Assembly (NCBI GenBank): GCA_945878995.1
Contig: CAMCUN010000002.1
Coordinates: 1-64,000 of the forward strand
Length of the DNA: 64,000 nucleotides
DNA from: Polaromonas sp. YR568
GTDB lineage: Bacteria > Pseudomonadota > Gammaproteobacteria > Burkholderiales > Burkholderiaceae_C
Direction of reading: 5' to 3'
Shown here: positions 29,160 to 38,872 of the stretch, piece by piece
Layout of the letters: each line of letters begins with the position of its first letter
How positions within the stretch are numbered: position 1 is the first letter of the stretch
The notes under the pieces: model-generated
Told to the model about the DNA's origin: nothing
Databases searched by the model: none
Seen by the model: only the letters and a program-made list of their open reading frames with translations
Made by a program: the position numbers and the translations under genes

Positions 29160-29411
29160 TCAGGTCGCAGCGCTTTCTTCGGCATCGGGTGCGGCAAAGT
29201 TCACTGCGCGACCCGGAACGATGGTCGAGATGGCATGTTTGTAGACCATCTGGGTGACCGTGTTGCGCAGCAACACGACGTATTGGTCGAAAGACTCGAT
29301 TTGCCCCTGCAGCTTGATGCCGTTGACCAGGTAAATGGAGACTGGCACATGCTCTTTGCGCAGGGTATTGAGGAAAGGGTCCTGCAACAGCTGGCCTTTG
29401 TTATTGCTCAC
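29160..29411 (-). CDS. hfq: RNA chaperone Hfq
   Basis: Hexameric Sm-like protein that pairs small RNAs with messages. I chose the GTG giving (M)[14 protein letters not shown], because GGAG lies seven bases upstream and this is the family start. The 83 residues hold Sm1 ([17 protein letters not shown]) and Sm2 ([11 protein letters not shown]) with the YKHA proximal-face motif. The C-terminal tail is short and acidic. hflX follows almost without a gap and der precedes, the usual order. Confidence 0.97.
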   Translation of the reverse strand: MSNNKGQLLQDPFLNTLRKEHVPVSIYLVNGIKLQGQIESFDQYVVLLRNTVTQMVYKHAISTIVPGRAVNFAAPDAEESAAT

Positions 29412-29482
29412 GATATGCTCCGTGTTCAAAATTGTTTTGGGGAATTGACCTTAACACAGCGCCCAAGATACACCGTGTAAGT

Positions 29483-30826
29483 TCAGTCTGAATCCTTGTC
29501 CGCAAAGGGGTTCTGCGAAGTCTTCATTTGAACGCGCAAGGGCGTGCCCACCAGGTCAAAGGCCTTGCGAAAACGGCCTTCCAGGTAGCGTTTGTAGGTC
29601 TCGCTGACATGCTCTAGGGAGTTGCCGTGGACGACGATCACCGGCGGGTTCATGCCGCCTTGGTGGGCATAACGCATTTTGGGGCGCGACATGCCTGAGC
29701 GCTGGGGCTGCTGGAACTCCACCGCCTCTTGCAGCAAGCGGGTCAGCACGGGCGTGGGCATTTTGCGGTTGGCCGCCGCATGGGCCTGGGCAATGGAGGC
29801 CCACACGGGCCCCAAGCCTTGGCGCCTGGCTGCAGAAATGCGGTGCAGGGAGGCAAATTTCATGAAGGTCAGCCGCGTCTCTATAGAGCGCTCCAGCGTT
29901 TGGCGCTGGTAGCTGTCGATGGCGTCCCACTTGTTGATGGCCACCACCACGGCGCGGCCATTCTCCAAAATAAAGCCGGCAATGTGCGCGTCTTGGTCGG
30001 TCACGCCCTGGGTGGCGTCAATGAGCAGCAGCACCACGTTGGCGTTTTCAATGGCCTGCAAGGTTTTGACCACCGAAAACTTTTCAATCGCCTCAAAGAC
30101 CTTGCCTTTGCGCCGCAAGCCAGCCGTGTCAATGAGCTCAAAACGCTGGCCTTCACGTTCAAAGGGCACGGAGATGGCGTCGCGCGTGGTGCCTGGCAAG
30201 TCAAAAGCCACCAGGCGCTCCTCGCCCAGCCAGGTGTTGATCAAGGTGGACTTGCCTGCGTTGGGCCGGCCCACCACGGCCAGTTTGATGGTAGAGGCTT
30301 CTGCCTCCTCGGCTTGGTCGTCCAACTCAGGCAGGGCCATTCGCGCCAGCGCCACTTCCATCATGTCGCGCATGCCCTGGCCATGTGCGGCCGACACTGG
30401 CAGCACCTCGCCAAGCCCGAGCTCAAAGAACTCGGCCAGGTGGGCGGTGTCCTTCATGCCTTCGGCTTTGTTGGCCACCAGCAGCGTGGGTTTGCCCAGT
30501 TTGCGCAAGTAGGTGGCAATGTCGTGGTCTTGGGCCGACATGCCTTCGCGCGCGTCGACCACAAAAATCACCACGTCGGCCTCGGCCACGGCCTGGCGGG
30601 TTTGCTTGGCCATTTCTTTGTAAATACCAGACTCGGCCGTGGGCTCAAAGCCACCAGTGTCAATGACAATGAATTCTTGCTTGCCCAAGCGGGCGTTGCC
30701 GTAATGGCGGTCGCGCGTCAGCCCGGCAAAGTCGGCCACGATGGCGTCGCGCGACTTGGTCAGCCGATTGAACAGGGTGGACTTGCCCACGTTGGGGCGG
30801 CCCACCAGGGCGATCACGGGTTTCAT
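29483..30826 (-). CDS. der: Ribosome biogenesis GTPase Der (EngA)
   Basis: Double GTPase needed for 50S subunit assembly. The 447-residue protein has two tandem G domains, with G1 motifs [12 protein letters not shown] at 8-19 and [12 protein letters not shown] near 186. The second switch reads [10 protein letters not shown] and G4 motifs NKAE and NKWD are present. A KH-like C-terminal domain follows. It precedes hfq on the minus strand and follows bamB by 31 bp. Confidence 0.97.
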   Translation of the reverse strand: MKPVIALVGRPNVGKSTLFNRLTKSRDAIVADFAGLTRDRHYGNARLGKQEFIVIDTGGFEPTAESGIYKEMAKQTRQAVAEADVVIFVVDAREGMSAQDHDIATYLRKLGKPTLLVANKAEGMKDTAHLAEFFELGLGEVLPVSAAHGQGMRDMMEVALARMALPELDDQAEEAEASTIKLAVVGRPNAGKSTLINTWLGEERLVAFDLPGTTRDAISVPFEREGQRFELIDTAGLRRKGKVFEAIEKFSVVKTLQAIENANVVLLLIDATQGVTDQDAHIAGFILENGRAVVVAINKWDAIDSYQRQTLERSIETRLTFMKFASLHRISAARRQGLGPVWASIAQAHAAANRKMPTPVLTRLLQEAVEFQQPQRSGMSRPKMRYAHQGGMNPPVIVVHGNSLEHVSETYKRYLEGRFRKAFDLVGTPLRVQMKTSQNPFADKDSD

Positions 30827-30857
30827 TCAAACTCTCTGGCGCCTGGGCGCGGGGGGA

Positions 30858-31985
30858 TCAGGGGAGCGAAAAGCCAAACACACCGCCTGCAGCGGTGACC
30901 ACTACCAAGGTGTTGCCAGCCATCAGCGGGGTGGCGACCACGGCCGAGCCGTCGGTCGACAGGCGGCCCTGCAAGCTGCCGTCCTCGCGGGACAAGAAAT
31001 GCACAAAACCCTGGAAGTCGCCCACCGCCACCGAGCGGCCCACCACCAAAGGTGCGGTCAGCTCGCGAAAACGCAGCCGATCGCTGGACCAGCCGCGCTC
31101 GCCATCGCTGCGGCGCCAGGTTTGCACGTTGCTGTTGGACTCGGTTCCAAAGACTTGGCGCTCGTCGGCCGCCAAGCCCACCAAACCGTCAGACTGGCGC
31201 GTCCAAGTGGTGCTGCCCGCCTCGGTGTTGACGCAGCCCACGGCCGCCTGGAAGGCACGCGCGCACACCACATTGCCTTGGCGGGCAGCGGGGCCGACCA
31301 AGTCCACCAAGCGCTCGACCTCGTTGATGCCGCGGGGGGTGGCGATGGCGGCGTCCCAACGCACGCTGCCATTAAGAGGGTTGAGCCCCAACAGACGGCC
31401 GGACAGACCGGCGACCAAGGTGTCACCCACGGGCAATATCACGCCGGCTTGGCGCAGCACCAGCGGGTCGTTGCCCGGGCGTTGCTGGGTCCACAAGCGC
31501 GCGCCGGTGCGGCCGTCGTAGGCGCTGACGGCGCGGTCGGCGCTGAGCACAAACACCCGGGCGCCAGCCACCAGCGGTGCGGTGTAGGCCTGGGTGGTCA
31601 AACGCTGGCGCCAGAGCACGCGGCCTTCTTGCAAGGCCACCAATTCATTGGCCTGGGTCACCACGGCGCTGAGTTGCCCGTCGCTGCCCACCCCGGCGGC
31701 CAAGGGGCTACCTACCGTTTGGCGCCACAGCTCGCGGCCGCTGGCCGCATCAAGCTGCAGCACCGTGCCGTCGCCGGCAGCCAGGGTCAGCTTGTCGCCA
31801 TGCACCTGAACTTGCAGGGCAAAAGAAATGGCGGGCAACTTGGCCGACCACAGCGGCTTGGCCACGACCACGGGCGTGAGGGCCACCAAATCGGCCGGTT
31901 TGGGCTTGGCCGGGCCGCTGGCGCAGGCGGCAAGCAAGCTGACTGCCGCCAGCAAAGCCCACAGGGGCGCGGCGCGGCGCGTCAT
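30858..31985 (-). CDS. bamB: Outer membrane assembly lipoprotein BamB
   Basis: Beta-propeller lipoprotein of the BAM complex that inserts outer membrane proteins. The 375-residue protein has a lipoprotein signal (LLAACASG, Cys near 21) and repeated PQQ-like blades, with recurring phrases such as VLQLDAASGRELWRQ and VSAYDGRTGARLW. It overlaps the upstream TPR gene by four bases, so the two are coupled. der follows. Confidence 0.94.
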   Translation of the reverse strand: MTRRAAPLWALLAAVSLLAACASGPAKPKPADLVALTPVVVAKPLWSAKLPAISFALQVQVHGDKLTLAAGDGTVLQLDAASGRELWRQTVGSPLAAGVGSDGQLSAVVTQANELVALQEGRVLWRQRLTTQAYTAPLVAGARVFVLSADRAVSAYDGRTGARLWTQQRPGNDPLVLRQAGVILPVGDTLVAGLSGRLLGLNPLNGSVRWDAAIATPRGINEVERLVDLVGPAARQGNVVCARAFQAAVGCVNTEAGSTTWTRQSDGLVGLAADERQVFGTESNSNVQTWRRSDGERGWSSDRLRFRELTAPLVVGRSVAVGDFQGFVHFLSREDGSLQGRLSTDGSAVVATPLMAGNTLVVVTAAGGVFGFSLP

Positions 31986-32641
31986 TTTTTATCCTCACTG
32001 GGCACTTGGCCGCCCAAGGCGTTGAGCTTGACCTCGACCAGCATGCGGTACTCGGTCTGAGGGTCCAGGCTCGCGTGGGCTTTGAGGTACTCGGCCTTGG
32101 CCTCGGCCGGTTTGCCCTGGGCCAGGTAAATGTCGCCGCGGCGGTCAGCCACCAAGGCCTCAAACTCGGGGCTGAACTTGGCGCTAAGTTGCTGCAGGGC
32201 CTGGTCGTAGGCTTTGGCATCGAGCATGAGCCCGGCCGCGCGCAGGCGGGCCACGGCGCGCAAGCCCTCGTCGGGCGACTTTTCAGCCACCCAGACCAGT
32301 GCGGCCTGGGCCTTGTCGGCCTGCTTTTCGTCTTGGTAGGTTTTCGCCGCCAACAAGGCAGACTGCTGAGCGAAGGTGGTGGCGCTGTAGCGCTCGCGAA
32401 TGTCGGCCAGTGCCCGGTCGAGCTTGGGCAAGTCCTTGGCTTGGGCGGCGCGCTCAACCTCGTCAAACATCACGGCGGCTTCCGAGGCTTGCTTGCGCTG
32501 CCAGTAGTTCCAGCCGTTCCAGGCGGCAAACGCTGCCAGCACTGCAATCAAGAGCCAAGTGATGGCGTTGCCCCAGCGGCGCCAAAAATGCTTGAGCTGG
32601 TCCAGTTGTTCCTGCTCTTCAAGGTTCAGTTGGGTGGCCAT
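31982..32641 (-). CDS. YfgM-like membrane-anchored TPR protein
   Basis: A 219-residue protein. A cytoplasmic N-terminus (MATQLNLEEQEQLDQLKHFW) is followed by one membrane helix at about 27-45 and a periplasmic tetratricopeptide region, ending ALGGQVPSEDKK. It matches the YfgM/TPR_21 family, which in E. coli associates with PpiD and the Sec translocon. I chose the ATG at 32641 because the family starts with the acidic EEQEQ segment. It sits between hisS and bamB, as yfgM does in enterics. Confidence 0.9.
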   Translation of the reverse strand: MATQLNLEEQEQLDQLKHFWRRWGNAITWLLIAVLAAFAAWNGWNYWQRKQASEAAVMFDEVERAAQAKDLPKLDRALADIRERYSATTFAQQSALLAAKTYQDEKQADKAQAALVWVAEKSPDEGLRAVARLRAAGLMLDAKAYDQALQQLSAKFSPEFEALVADRRGDIYLAQGKPAEAKAEYLKAHASLDPQTEYRMLVEVKLNALGGQVPSEDKK

Positions 32642-32820
32642 GGTGTCAAAGCGGACCTCAAAGGGTCGCGGTAAAAAAGGATGGGCAAACGGGGTCAACC
32701 CGCTTTGCGCGAAAGGTCGATTGTAGGCGGCGGTGCTGGCCGCGCCTGGCACGGCCTGCGGGTCACAAGGCCGTCGCCAGCCCAAGTGGTCCGTCAGCGG
32801 CAGCTGATGCAGGCGGGGTG

Positions 32821-34131
32821 TTACATCTGCCGCAAACCGGGGCCCCAAGCCCCGGCATCGGCCAAAGGCTGGAGCACCTGGGCCGCCGCCTCGGCGCCGG
32901 CACGCAGCGGCTTGACCGCCACGCTGGCCTGGGCCAGTTCGGCCTCGCCAAAGATGAGCGCATAGCGCGCGCCGCTGGCGTCGGCCCGCTTGAACTGCGA
33001 CTTCATGCTACCCATGCCTTCGGCCGCGCCCGCAGGCGCATGCATTTGCACGCTCACGCCCGCCGCACGCAGCGCTTGCAGGCACTGCAGCACCTGGGGC
33101 AGTGCAGCGGCGTCGGGCACCACGGCAAAGGCGTCGGGGGCGGGCAACTCGGGCTGAGTGCCCTGCTCTTTGAGCAAATCGAGCACGCGCTCCACGCCCA
33201 GGGCCCAGCCCACGGCGGGGGCGGGTTTGCCGCCCATTTGAGCGATGAGGTAGTCGTAGCGTCCCCCGGCGCAAATGGTGCCTTGGGCACCCAGCCGGTC
33301 GGTGACAAACTCAAACACGCTCAGGTTGTAGTAGTCGAGGCCGCGCACCAGGCGGGGGTTGAAGGTCCAGGGCACGCCGTTGGCGTCAAGCATGGCTTTC
33401 AGGCTGTCAAAGTGCGCCAGCGAGCTCGCACCCAAAAAGTCAATCAGGCGGGGCGCACCATTGACCAGTGCCTGCATGGCCGGGTTTTTGGTGTCCAAAA
33501 TGCGCAAGGGGTTGCTGTGCAAGCGGCGCTTGGCCTCTTCATCCAGTTCAGCTTCATGCTGCTCCAAGTAGGCAATGAGCTCGGCCCGGTGCAAGGCCCG
33601 CTCATCGGGCTGGCCCAGGCTGTTGATCTCCAAGCGCCAGTCACTCAGGCCCAACTCGCGCCACAGGGCGACAGCGAGCAAAATCAGCTCGGCATCGAGC
33701 TCGGGGCCGGCATAACCCAGGGCCTCGGCGCCAATTTGATGAAACTGACGGTAGCGACCCCGCTGAGGCCGCTCGCGCCTGAACATGGGGCCCATGTAAT
33801 ACAGGCGCTTGCCGCCGTCGTAAAGCAGGTTGTGCTCGGTGACGGCGCGCACCACGCTGGCGGTGTTTTCAGGCCGCATGGTCAGGTGCTCGGCGTCGCC
33901 GTGCTTGTCGGCGCGGTCTTCAAAGGAGTACATCTCCTTTTCCACAATGTCGGTGACCTCGCCAATGCTGCGCACAAACAAGCGGGTGTGCTCCAAGATG
34001 GGGGTGCGGATGTTGCGGTAGGCGTAGCGCGCCATCAGCGAGCGCACTTGGCCTTCCAGCCATTCCCAGCGCGCCGACTCGGGCGGCAAAATGTCGTTCA
34101 TGCCTTTGACGGCGCTCAGTTTGTCAGCCAT
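32821..34131 (-). CDS. hisS: Histidyl-tRNA synthetase
   Basis: Charges tRNA-His. The 436-residue class II synthetase opens with [15 protein letters not shown]. It has motif 2 ([21 protein letters not shown]), the histidine-binding LVRGLDYY, and motif 3 ([13 protein letters not shown]), followed by the C-terminal anticodon-binding domain. The start is the ATG giving MADKLS. It lies between ispG and the yfgM-like gene. The paralogue hisZ at 24.1-25.3 kb lacks the full set. Confidence 0.97.
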   Translation of the reverse strand: MADKLSAVKGMNDILPPESARWEWLEGQVRSLMARYAYRNIRTPILEHTRLFVRSIGEVTDIVEKEMYSFEDRADKHGDAEHLTMRPENTASVVRAVTEHNLLYDGGKRLYYMGPMFRRERPQRGRYRQFHQIGAEALGYAGPELDAELILLAVALWRELGLSDWRLEINSLGQPDERALHRAELIAYLEQHEAELDEEAKRRLHSNPLRILDTKNPAMQALVNGAPRLIDFLGASSLAHFDSLKAMLDANGVPWTFNPRLVRGLDYYNLSVFEFVTDRLGAQGTICAGGRYDYLIAQMGGKPAPAVGWALGVERVLDLLKEQGTQPELPAPDAFAVVPDAAALPQVLQCLQALRAAGVSVQMHAPAGAAEGMGSMKSQFKRADASGARYALIFGEAELAQASVAVKPLRAGAEAAAQVLQPLADAGAWGPGLRQM

Positions 34132-34182
34132 GGGGGGTGCAAGCGAGCTCTTCAAAGCCCGTGAAAAAAGTATAAAAAACGC

Positions 34183-35460
34183 TCAAGCGGGCTGCTTGGC
34201 CCCAAAGCGCTGCTGGATGTAGTTTTCCACCAGCACCTGGAATTCGCGGGCAATGCCTTCGCCGCGCAGGGTCAGGCGCTTTTCGCCGTCAATGAACACG
34301 GGCGCGGCCGGCGCCTCGCCCGTGCCCGGCAAGCTGATGCCAATGTCGGCGTGCTTGCTCTCTCCCGGTCCATTCACGATGCAGCCCATCACTGCCACCT
34401 TGAGCTGTTCCACACCGGGGTACTGGTGGCGCCACACGGGCATTTGCAGGCGCAAAAAATCGTCGATCTGCTTGGCCAGTTCCTGAAAGGTGGCGCTGGT
34501 GGTGCGGCCGCAGCCGGGGCAGGCGGTGACGCTGGGCACAAAAATGCGCAAGCCCAAAGCCTGCAAAATTTCAGACGCAATCACCACCTCTTGGGTGCGT
34601 GACTCGCCGGGCTGCGGGGTGAGCGAGACGCGGATGGTGTCGCCAATGCCTTCTTGCAGCAAGATGGCCAGCGCCACGCTGGAGGCCACCGTGCCCTTGG
34701 TGCCCATGCCCGCTTCGGTCAGGCCCAGGTGCAGCGGGTGGTCTGTGCGCTTGGCCAGTTCTCGGTAGACGGCCACCAGGTCCTGCACGCCAGAGACCTT
34801 GCAGGACAAAATAATCTGCTCGTGCGCCATCCCCAAGCTTTTGGCGCGCTCGGCCGACTGCAGGGCCGAGCTGATGAGGGCCTCGTACATCACCTGCTTG
34901 GCCTGCCAAGGCTGGGCGCGGCAGCTATTGTCGTCCATCATCTGGGCCAGCAGCTCTTGGTCCAGGCTGCCCCAGTTGACGCCAATGCGCACGGGTTTGT
35001 TCCAGCGCACGGCGGCTTCAATCATCTGGCTGAACTGCCTGTCGTGCTTATCGCCCTTGCCCACATTGCCCGGGTTGATGCGGTATTTGGACAGCGCCTC
35101 GGCGCAAGCCGGGTACTCGGTGAGCAGGGTGTGGCCGTTGTAGTGAAAGTCGCCCACCAAAGGAGTGTCAATGCCCATGCGGTCTAGCTGCTCGCGCACA
35201 TGCGGCACGGCCTGGGCGGCCTCGGGGGTGTTGACGGTGATGCGCACCACCTCGGAGCCCGCTAGCGCGAGTTCTTTGACCTGGATGGCCGTGCCAATGA
35301 CGTCCACCGTGTCGGTGTTGGTCATGGACTGCACGCGCACGGGCGCGTCACCGCCCACAGTGACCACGCGGGAGCCCCACACAATGCGGGCCTGGGCGGA
35401 GCGGCGTGGCCTGGGTTGGGCCGATTCAATAGCGCAGTCTGTGGCGCAGGGGTGGGTCAT
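34183..35460 (-). CDS. ispG: 4-hydroxy-3-methylbut-2-enyl diphosphate synthase (flavodoxin/ferredoxin)
   Basis: Iron-sulfur enzyme of the non-mevalonate isoprenoid pathway. The 425-residue protein has [14 protein letters not shown] near the start, the TIM-barrel region, and the [4Fe-4S] cysteines in CPGCGRTT and [16 protein letters not shown]. The length and the inserted middle domain fit the proteobacterial form. I chose the ATG giving MTHPC with AAGGTGATG upstream, placing it four bases after the rodZ stop. Confidence 0.96.
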   Translation of the reverse strand: MTHPCATDCAIESAQPRPRRSAQARIVWGSRVVTVGGDAPVRVQSMTNTDTVDVIGTAIQVKELALAGSEVVRITVNTPEAAQAVPHVREQLDRMGIDTPLVGDFHYNGHTLLTEYPACAEALSKYRINPGNVGKGDKHDRQFSQMIEAAVRWNKPVRIGVNWGSLDQELLAQMMDDNSCRAQPWQAKQVMYEALISSALQSAERAKSLGMAHEQIILSCKVSGVQDLVAVYRELAKRTDHPLHLGLTEAGMGTKGTVASSVALAILLQEGIGDTIRVSLTPQPGESRTQEVVIASEILQALGLRIFVPSVTACPGCGRTTSATFQELAKQIDDFLRLQMPVWRHQYPGVEQLKVAVMGCIVNGPGESKHADIGISLPGTGEAPAAPVFIDGEKRLTLRGEGIAREFQVLVENYIQQRFGAKQPA

Positions 35461-35464
35461 CACA

Positions 35465-36094
35465 TCACCTTTTGGAGGGCAAGGCAGGCACGGGCGCAGA
35501 AGGCATGGCGGCAGCACCGGGCGCGGGGACAGGGGACGCAGCGGCTGAAGGCACAGCTTCGGTGACTGTGGAGGGGGGCGCAGGCGCCACGCCTGAGGCG
35601 GGCAGATTGGCCACAGCCGAGCCAGGTGCTGCCATGTCACTGCTGTACCAGGCCATCAAGTCAGGCCACAGGTACACGGTCAAGGCGGCAAAGACCAGCA
35701 CCACGCCAGCCAGCACAGCCGGCGGCGACACGGGGCGGCGTCCAGCTGCGGCCTCTTCGGAGGAGCGAAAAGGCTCATTGATGCGCCCTTCCACCGACAG
35801 CGGCTGGGCCTGGGTCCGGGGCAACAAAGGCAAGATAGGGGCGGGATCGATCTTGAGGCTTCGGCACACACTGGAGGCCAAAGCCCTCACGAACACGGCG
35901 TCGGTCAACAAATCGTAGCGGTCGGCCTCCAAGGCCTCCAGGCGGCGCACAGGCACCTTGAGAGCCACCGCCAAGGAGGTGATTTGCACGCCCGCAGATT
36001 CTCGGGCACGGCGGATCAGGGCGCCAGCGCTGGCGCCCGCAAGCGCTGCAGCGCCATGGCCAGGGGTGGGGCCCTGATCGGTAACTTCACTCAT
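35465..36094 (-). CDS. rodZ: RodZ-like cytoskeletal helix-turn-helix protein
   Basis: A 209-residue protein with an N-terminal HTH_25 domain (about 24-92: [47 protein letters not shown]). A single membrane helix follows at about 132-150 and then an Ala/Pro-rich periplasmic tail. This is the RodZ arrangement, which links MreB filaments to the elongation machinery. The large periplasmic domain of enterobacterial RodZ is replaced by a short low-complexity tail, as in many Burkholderiales. It overlaps pilF by eight bases and precedes ispG, the conserved order. Confidence 0.88.
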   Translation of the reverse strand: MSEVTDQGPTPGHGAAALAGASAGALIRRARESAGVQITSLAVALKVPVRRLEALEADRYDLLTDAVFVRALASSVCRSLKIDPAPILPLLPRTQAQPLSVEGRINEPFRSSEEAAAGRRPVSPPAVLAGVVLVFAALTVYLWPDLMAWYSSDMAAPGSAVANLPASGVAPAPPSTVTEAVPSAAASPVPAPGAAAMPSAPVPALPSKR

Positions 36095-36941
36095 CAAACA
36101 ACCCTTTATCGAGGGCCAGCGCCTGGGGCGACCGGCCAAATTCTTGCCTCAGCTGTTCGACCGATTGGCGGAACAAGGCTTGATTATCAAGCTTGCGGGC
36201 AACCTTCGCGGCCAGCCACAAGCTCTGAGCGCTGGCAGGCAAGCGCGCATGGGCTTGCGCCATCACCTGGCTGGCTTCTTGCCACTGGCTGAGCGCGCCA
36301 TGCACCTGGGCCAGCAAGACCGCCACGGGCAGGTTGGCCGGCTCCAAACGCCAGGCCTGCACCAAGCTCGCCTGGGCCTGCGGCAAGCGCGCTGCCCGCT
36401 GCTGGCAGACCCCAAAAGCGGTCCAGCTGCGGGCTGCATGCGCGTAGCCAGGCTGGGCCAGCGCGAGCTGGAACAAGGCGGCCATGTCCTCGTACTGCAC
36501 TTGCGTTTGAGGCTGGGGCTGCTGACACAGCGTCCAGGCCAGGTTGTGCGCCACATCGGCGTCTTGGGGGGCCAGAGCCAGCGCGCGCTGCAAGCTGCGC
36601 TCGGCCTGCGGCCACTGGCCCAGCCGCAGGTGCACCAGGCCGCGCAAGTTCAAAGCGGGGACCAGATCGGGCTGGCTGGCCAGTGCCTGCCTGAGCTCGT
36701 CCAGAGCCACCTCATCTTGGCCCTGCTGGAAATAAGCCGTGGCCAGCGCCAGCCGCAGGCCTGCACGGCGCTGGGCCGCTGGGGCAGCGGAAGGCTCGGC
36801 TTTGGCCCTGTCCTGCCCCTCGCTGGCCTCATCCACTGATCGCGTGGCAGGCGCTGAGCAAGCGCTGAGGCTGAGCAATGCCGCCAGCGCAGCCCATACA
36901 GTCCAAGGCCGAACAGCGAAGAGAAACCGCTTTGGCGCCAT
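36087..36941 (-). CDS. pilF: Type IV pilus pilotin-like TPR lipoprotein
   Basis: A 284-residue protein with a lipoprotein signal (LSLSACSA, Cys near 28) and about six tetratricopeptide repeats, for example LALATAYFQQGQDEVALDELRQAL and RGLVHLRLGQWPQAERSLQRAL. The pilF-rodZ-ispG order and the lipobox identify it with PilF/PilW, which pilots the PilQ secretin in type IV pilus assembly. It lies nine bases after rlmN. Its presence, with the ComEA-like protein, hints at pili or DNA uptake, but no pil operon is in view. Confidence 0.88.
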   Translation of the reverse strand: MAPKRFLFAVRPWTVWAALAALLSLSACSAPATRSVDEASEGQDRAKAEPSAAPAAQRRAGLRLALATAYFQQGQDEVALDELRQALASQPDLVPALNLRGLVHLRLGQWPQAERSLQRALALAPQDADVAHNLAWTLCQQPQPQTQVQYEDMAALFQLALAQPGYAHAARSWTAFGVCQQRAARLPQAQASLVQAWRLEPANLPVAVLLAQVHGALSQWQEASQVMAQAHARLPASAQSLWLAAKVARKLDNQALFRQSVEQLRQEFGRSPQALALDKGLFDE

Positions 36942-36950
36942 GGCGCAGCT

Positions 36951-38099
36951 TCAGGGGCGACCAGCGGACACGGTGACCACCGGAATCTGGGCCAGCATGC
37001 CCAGCCGCTGGCTGGCCATGCGCTGCTGAACGTCGGTGCGGTCCTGCACATCACCCGCGAGTTGGCCGCAGGCCGCGGCGATGTCGTCACCCCGGGTTTT
37101 GCGCAGCGTGGTGACCAGGCCCGCGTCCATGAGCAAGCTTGCAAACAACTTCACCTGGGCGTCGGGCGAGCGCTTGAGGCCAGAAGCTTCAAACGGGTTG
37201 AAGGGAATCAGGTTGAACTTGGCTTGCAAACCTTGGGCACCGTGGGTTTTCATGAGCGCAATCAACTCGCGTGCGTGCTCGGGCTGGTCGTTCACGCCGT
37301 CGAGCATGCAGTATTCAAAGGTAATGAAGTCGCGCGGCGCAAACGCTTGGTAGCGGGTGCACGCCTGCAGCAGCTCGGCGATGGGGTATTTGCGGTTGAG
37401 CGGCACCAGGTGGTCGCGCAAGGTGTTGTTGGGCGCGTGCAAAGACACGGCCAGAGCCACCGGGCAGTCTTGGCTGAGACGGTCCACCATGGGCACCACG
37501 CCCGAGGTAGACACCGTGACCCGCCGGCGCGACAGGCCGTAGGCGTGGTCGTCGAGCATGACTTTGAGGGCCGGCACCAGTTGGGCGTAGTTTTGCAAGG
37601 GCTCGCCCATGCCCATCATGACCACGTTGGTGATGACACGCTCTTGGCAGCCAAGGGTCTGTCGCAGCGTGTGCTCGGCAAACCAGAGCTGGGCCAAGAT
37701 TTCGCCGGTGTTCAGGTTGCGGCTAAAGCCCTGGTGACCGGTGGCGCAAAAGCGGCAACCCACGGCGCAACCGGCTTGTGAGGACACGCACAGCGTGCCT
37801 CGGTCGGTCTCGGGGATAAAAACGCTCTCAATGAGGTTGCCGCCGCCCACGTCAAACAGCCATTTCACCGTGCCATCGGCCGAGCGCTGGGTGCTCACCA
37901 AGGGCAAGGCCTGCACGTGGGCGCAGCCGGCCAATTTATCGCGCAAGGACTTGGCCAGGTCTGTCATTTGCGCAAAGTCGGTGGCGCCGCGCTGATGAAT
38001 CCAGCGGTAGAGCTGGGTAGCGCGAAAACGCTTTTCGCCCAACTGCTCGCAAAAGGCGACCAGCGCGTCGAGGTCAAGGCCAAGAAGATTGGTGCTCAT
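36951..38099 (-). CDS. rlmN: Dual-specificity 23S rRNA/tRNA adenine-C2 methyltransferase RlmN
   Basis: Radical SAM enzyme methylating A2503 of 23S rRNA and A37 of some tRNAs. The 382-residue protein has the radical SAM cluster site CAVGCRFC, the [11 protein letters not shown] motif and the C-terminal methyl-carrying Cys region ([17 protein letters not shown]). The start is the ATG giving [17 protein letters not shown]. It is followed closely by pilF and preceded by ndk. Confidence 0.97.
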   Translation of the reverse strand: MSTNLLGLDLDALVAFCEQLGEKRFRATQLYRWIHQRGATDFAQMTDLAKSLRDKLAGCAHVQALPLVSTQRSADGTVKWLFDVGGGNLIESVFIPETDRGTLCVSSQAGCAVGCRFCATGHQGFSRNLNTGEILAQLWFAEHTLRQTLGCQERVITNVVMMGMGEPLQNYAQLVPALKVMLDDHAYGLSRRRVTVSTSGVVPMVDRLSQDCPVALAVSLHAPNNTLRDHLVPLNRKYPIAELLQACTRYQAFAPRDFITFEYCMLDGVNDQPEHARELIALMKTHGAQGLQAKFNLIPFNPFEASGLKRSPDAQVKLFASLLMDAGLVTTLRKTRGDDIAAACGQLAGDVQDRTDVQQRMASQRLGMLAQIPVVTVSAGRP

Positions 38100-38217
38100 G
38101 GGAGGGTTGGGGGGTCGTGTCACGCCGCTAAAAGAGATCAGCGTAGCGCCTGTGTCGGGAAACGCAAGGGGAATGTAGGCGCCAGGTCTGGGTTTGACAA
38201 TGAAGAGACCGCCCCTT

Positions 38218-38246
38218 GAAAAAAGAGCGGGACCCAAAGGCCCCGC
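38218..38246 (-). terminator. Hairpin terminator downstream of ndk
   Basis: On the minus strand GCGGGGCC, a TTT loop and GGGTCCCGC form a stem followed by CTCTTTTTTC. It lies about 60 bp past ndk and 119 bp before the rlmN start, so rlmN probably has its own promoter. Confidence 0.75.
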
Positions 38247-38306
38247 ATCTTGCTCTGATTATTGCCTGTTTGACTCTGCAGAGCCCAAGCAGGCTGCCAG
38301 GGCAAA

Positions 38307-38732
38307 TTAACGCGAGTAAATGTTCATGCCGGGGAAAAAGAAAGCGATTTCCTGGGCAGCGGTGTCGGGGGCGTCAGAGCCGTGCACGGCGTTGGCGTCG
38401 ATGCTGTCGGCAAAGTCGGCGCGGATGGTGCCTGCGTCGGCTTTCTTGGGGTCGGTGGCGCCCATCAGGTCGCGGTTTTTGCCAATCGCGCCTTCGCCTT
38501 CGAGGGCTTGGATCATCACGGGGCCGGAGATCATGAAGTCCACCAGGTCTTTGAAGAAGGGGCGGGCCTTGTGCACAGCGTAAAAGGCTTCGGCCTCGCC
38601 GCGCGAGAGGTGGGCCATGCGGGCAGCCACGACTTTCAGACCAGCGGCCTCAAAGCGGGCGTAGATCTGACCGATCACGTTCTTGGCAACTGCGTCTGGC
38701 TTGATGATGGAAAGGGTGCGTTCGATGGCCAT
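38307..38732 (-). CDS. ndk: Nucleoside diphosphate kinase
   Basis: Transfers the gamma phosphate of ATP to nucleoside diphosphates through a phosphohistidine. The 141-residue protein has [12 protein letters not shown] at 4-15 and [12 protein letters not shown], with the active His near residue 117. The start is the ATG giving MAIERT. It is first in the conserved ndk-rlmN-pilF-rodZ-ispG-hisS series. Confidence 0.98.
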   Translation of the reverse strand: MAIERTLSIIKPDAVAKNVIGQIYARFEAAGLKVVAARMAHLSRGEAEAFYAVHKARPFFKDLVDFMISGPVMIQALEGEGAIGKNRDLMGATDPKKADAGTIRADFADSIDANAVHGSDAPDTAAQEIAFFFPGMNIYSR

Positions 38733-38872
38733 GGTGAAGTCCTGGTGTTTTTTAAGATTTGTTCGACTGAACAAAACCAATTATTTTAGGGCTTGTTTGG
38801 ATGGCCCTGCCATTGTTGAGCCCACAGCAAGGGCGCTACCAGGTGAGCCGCGCCTGCAGTCACCCCACTGAA

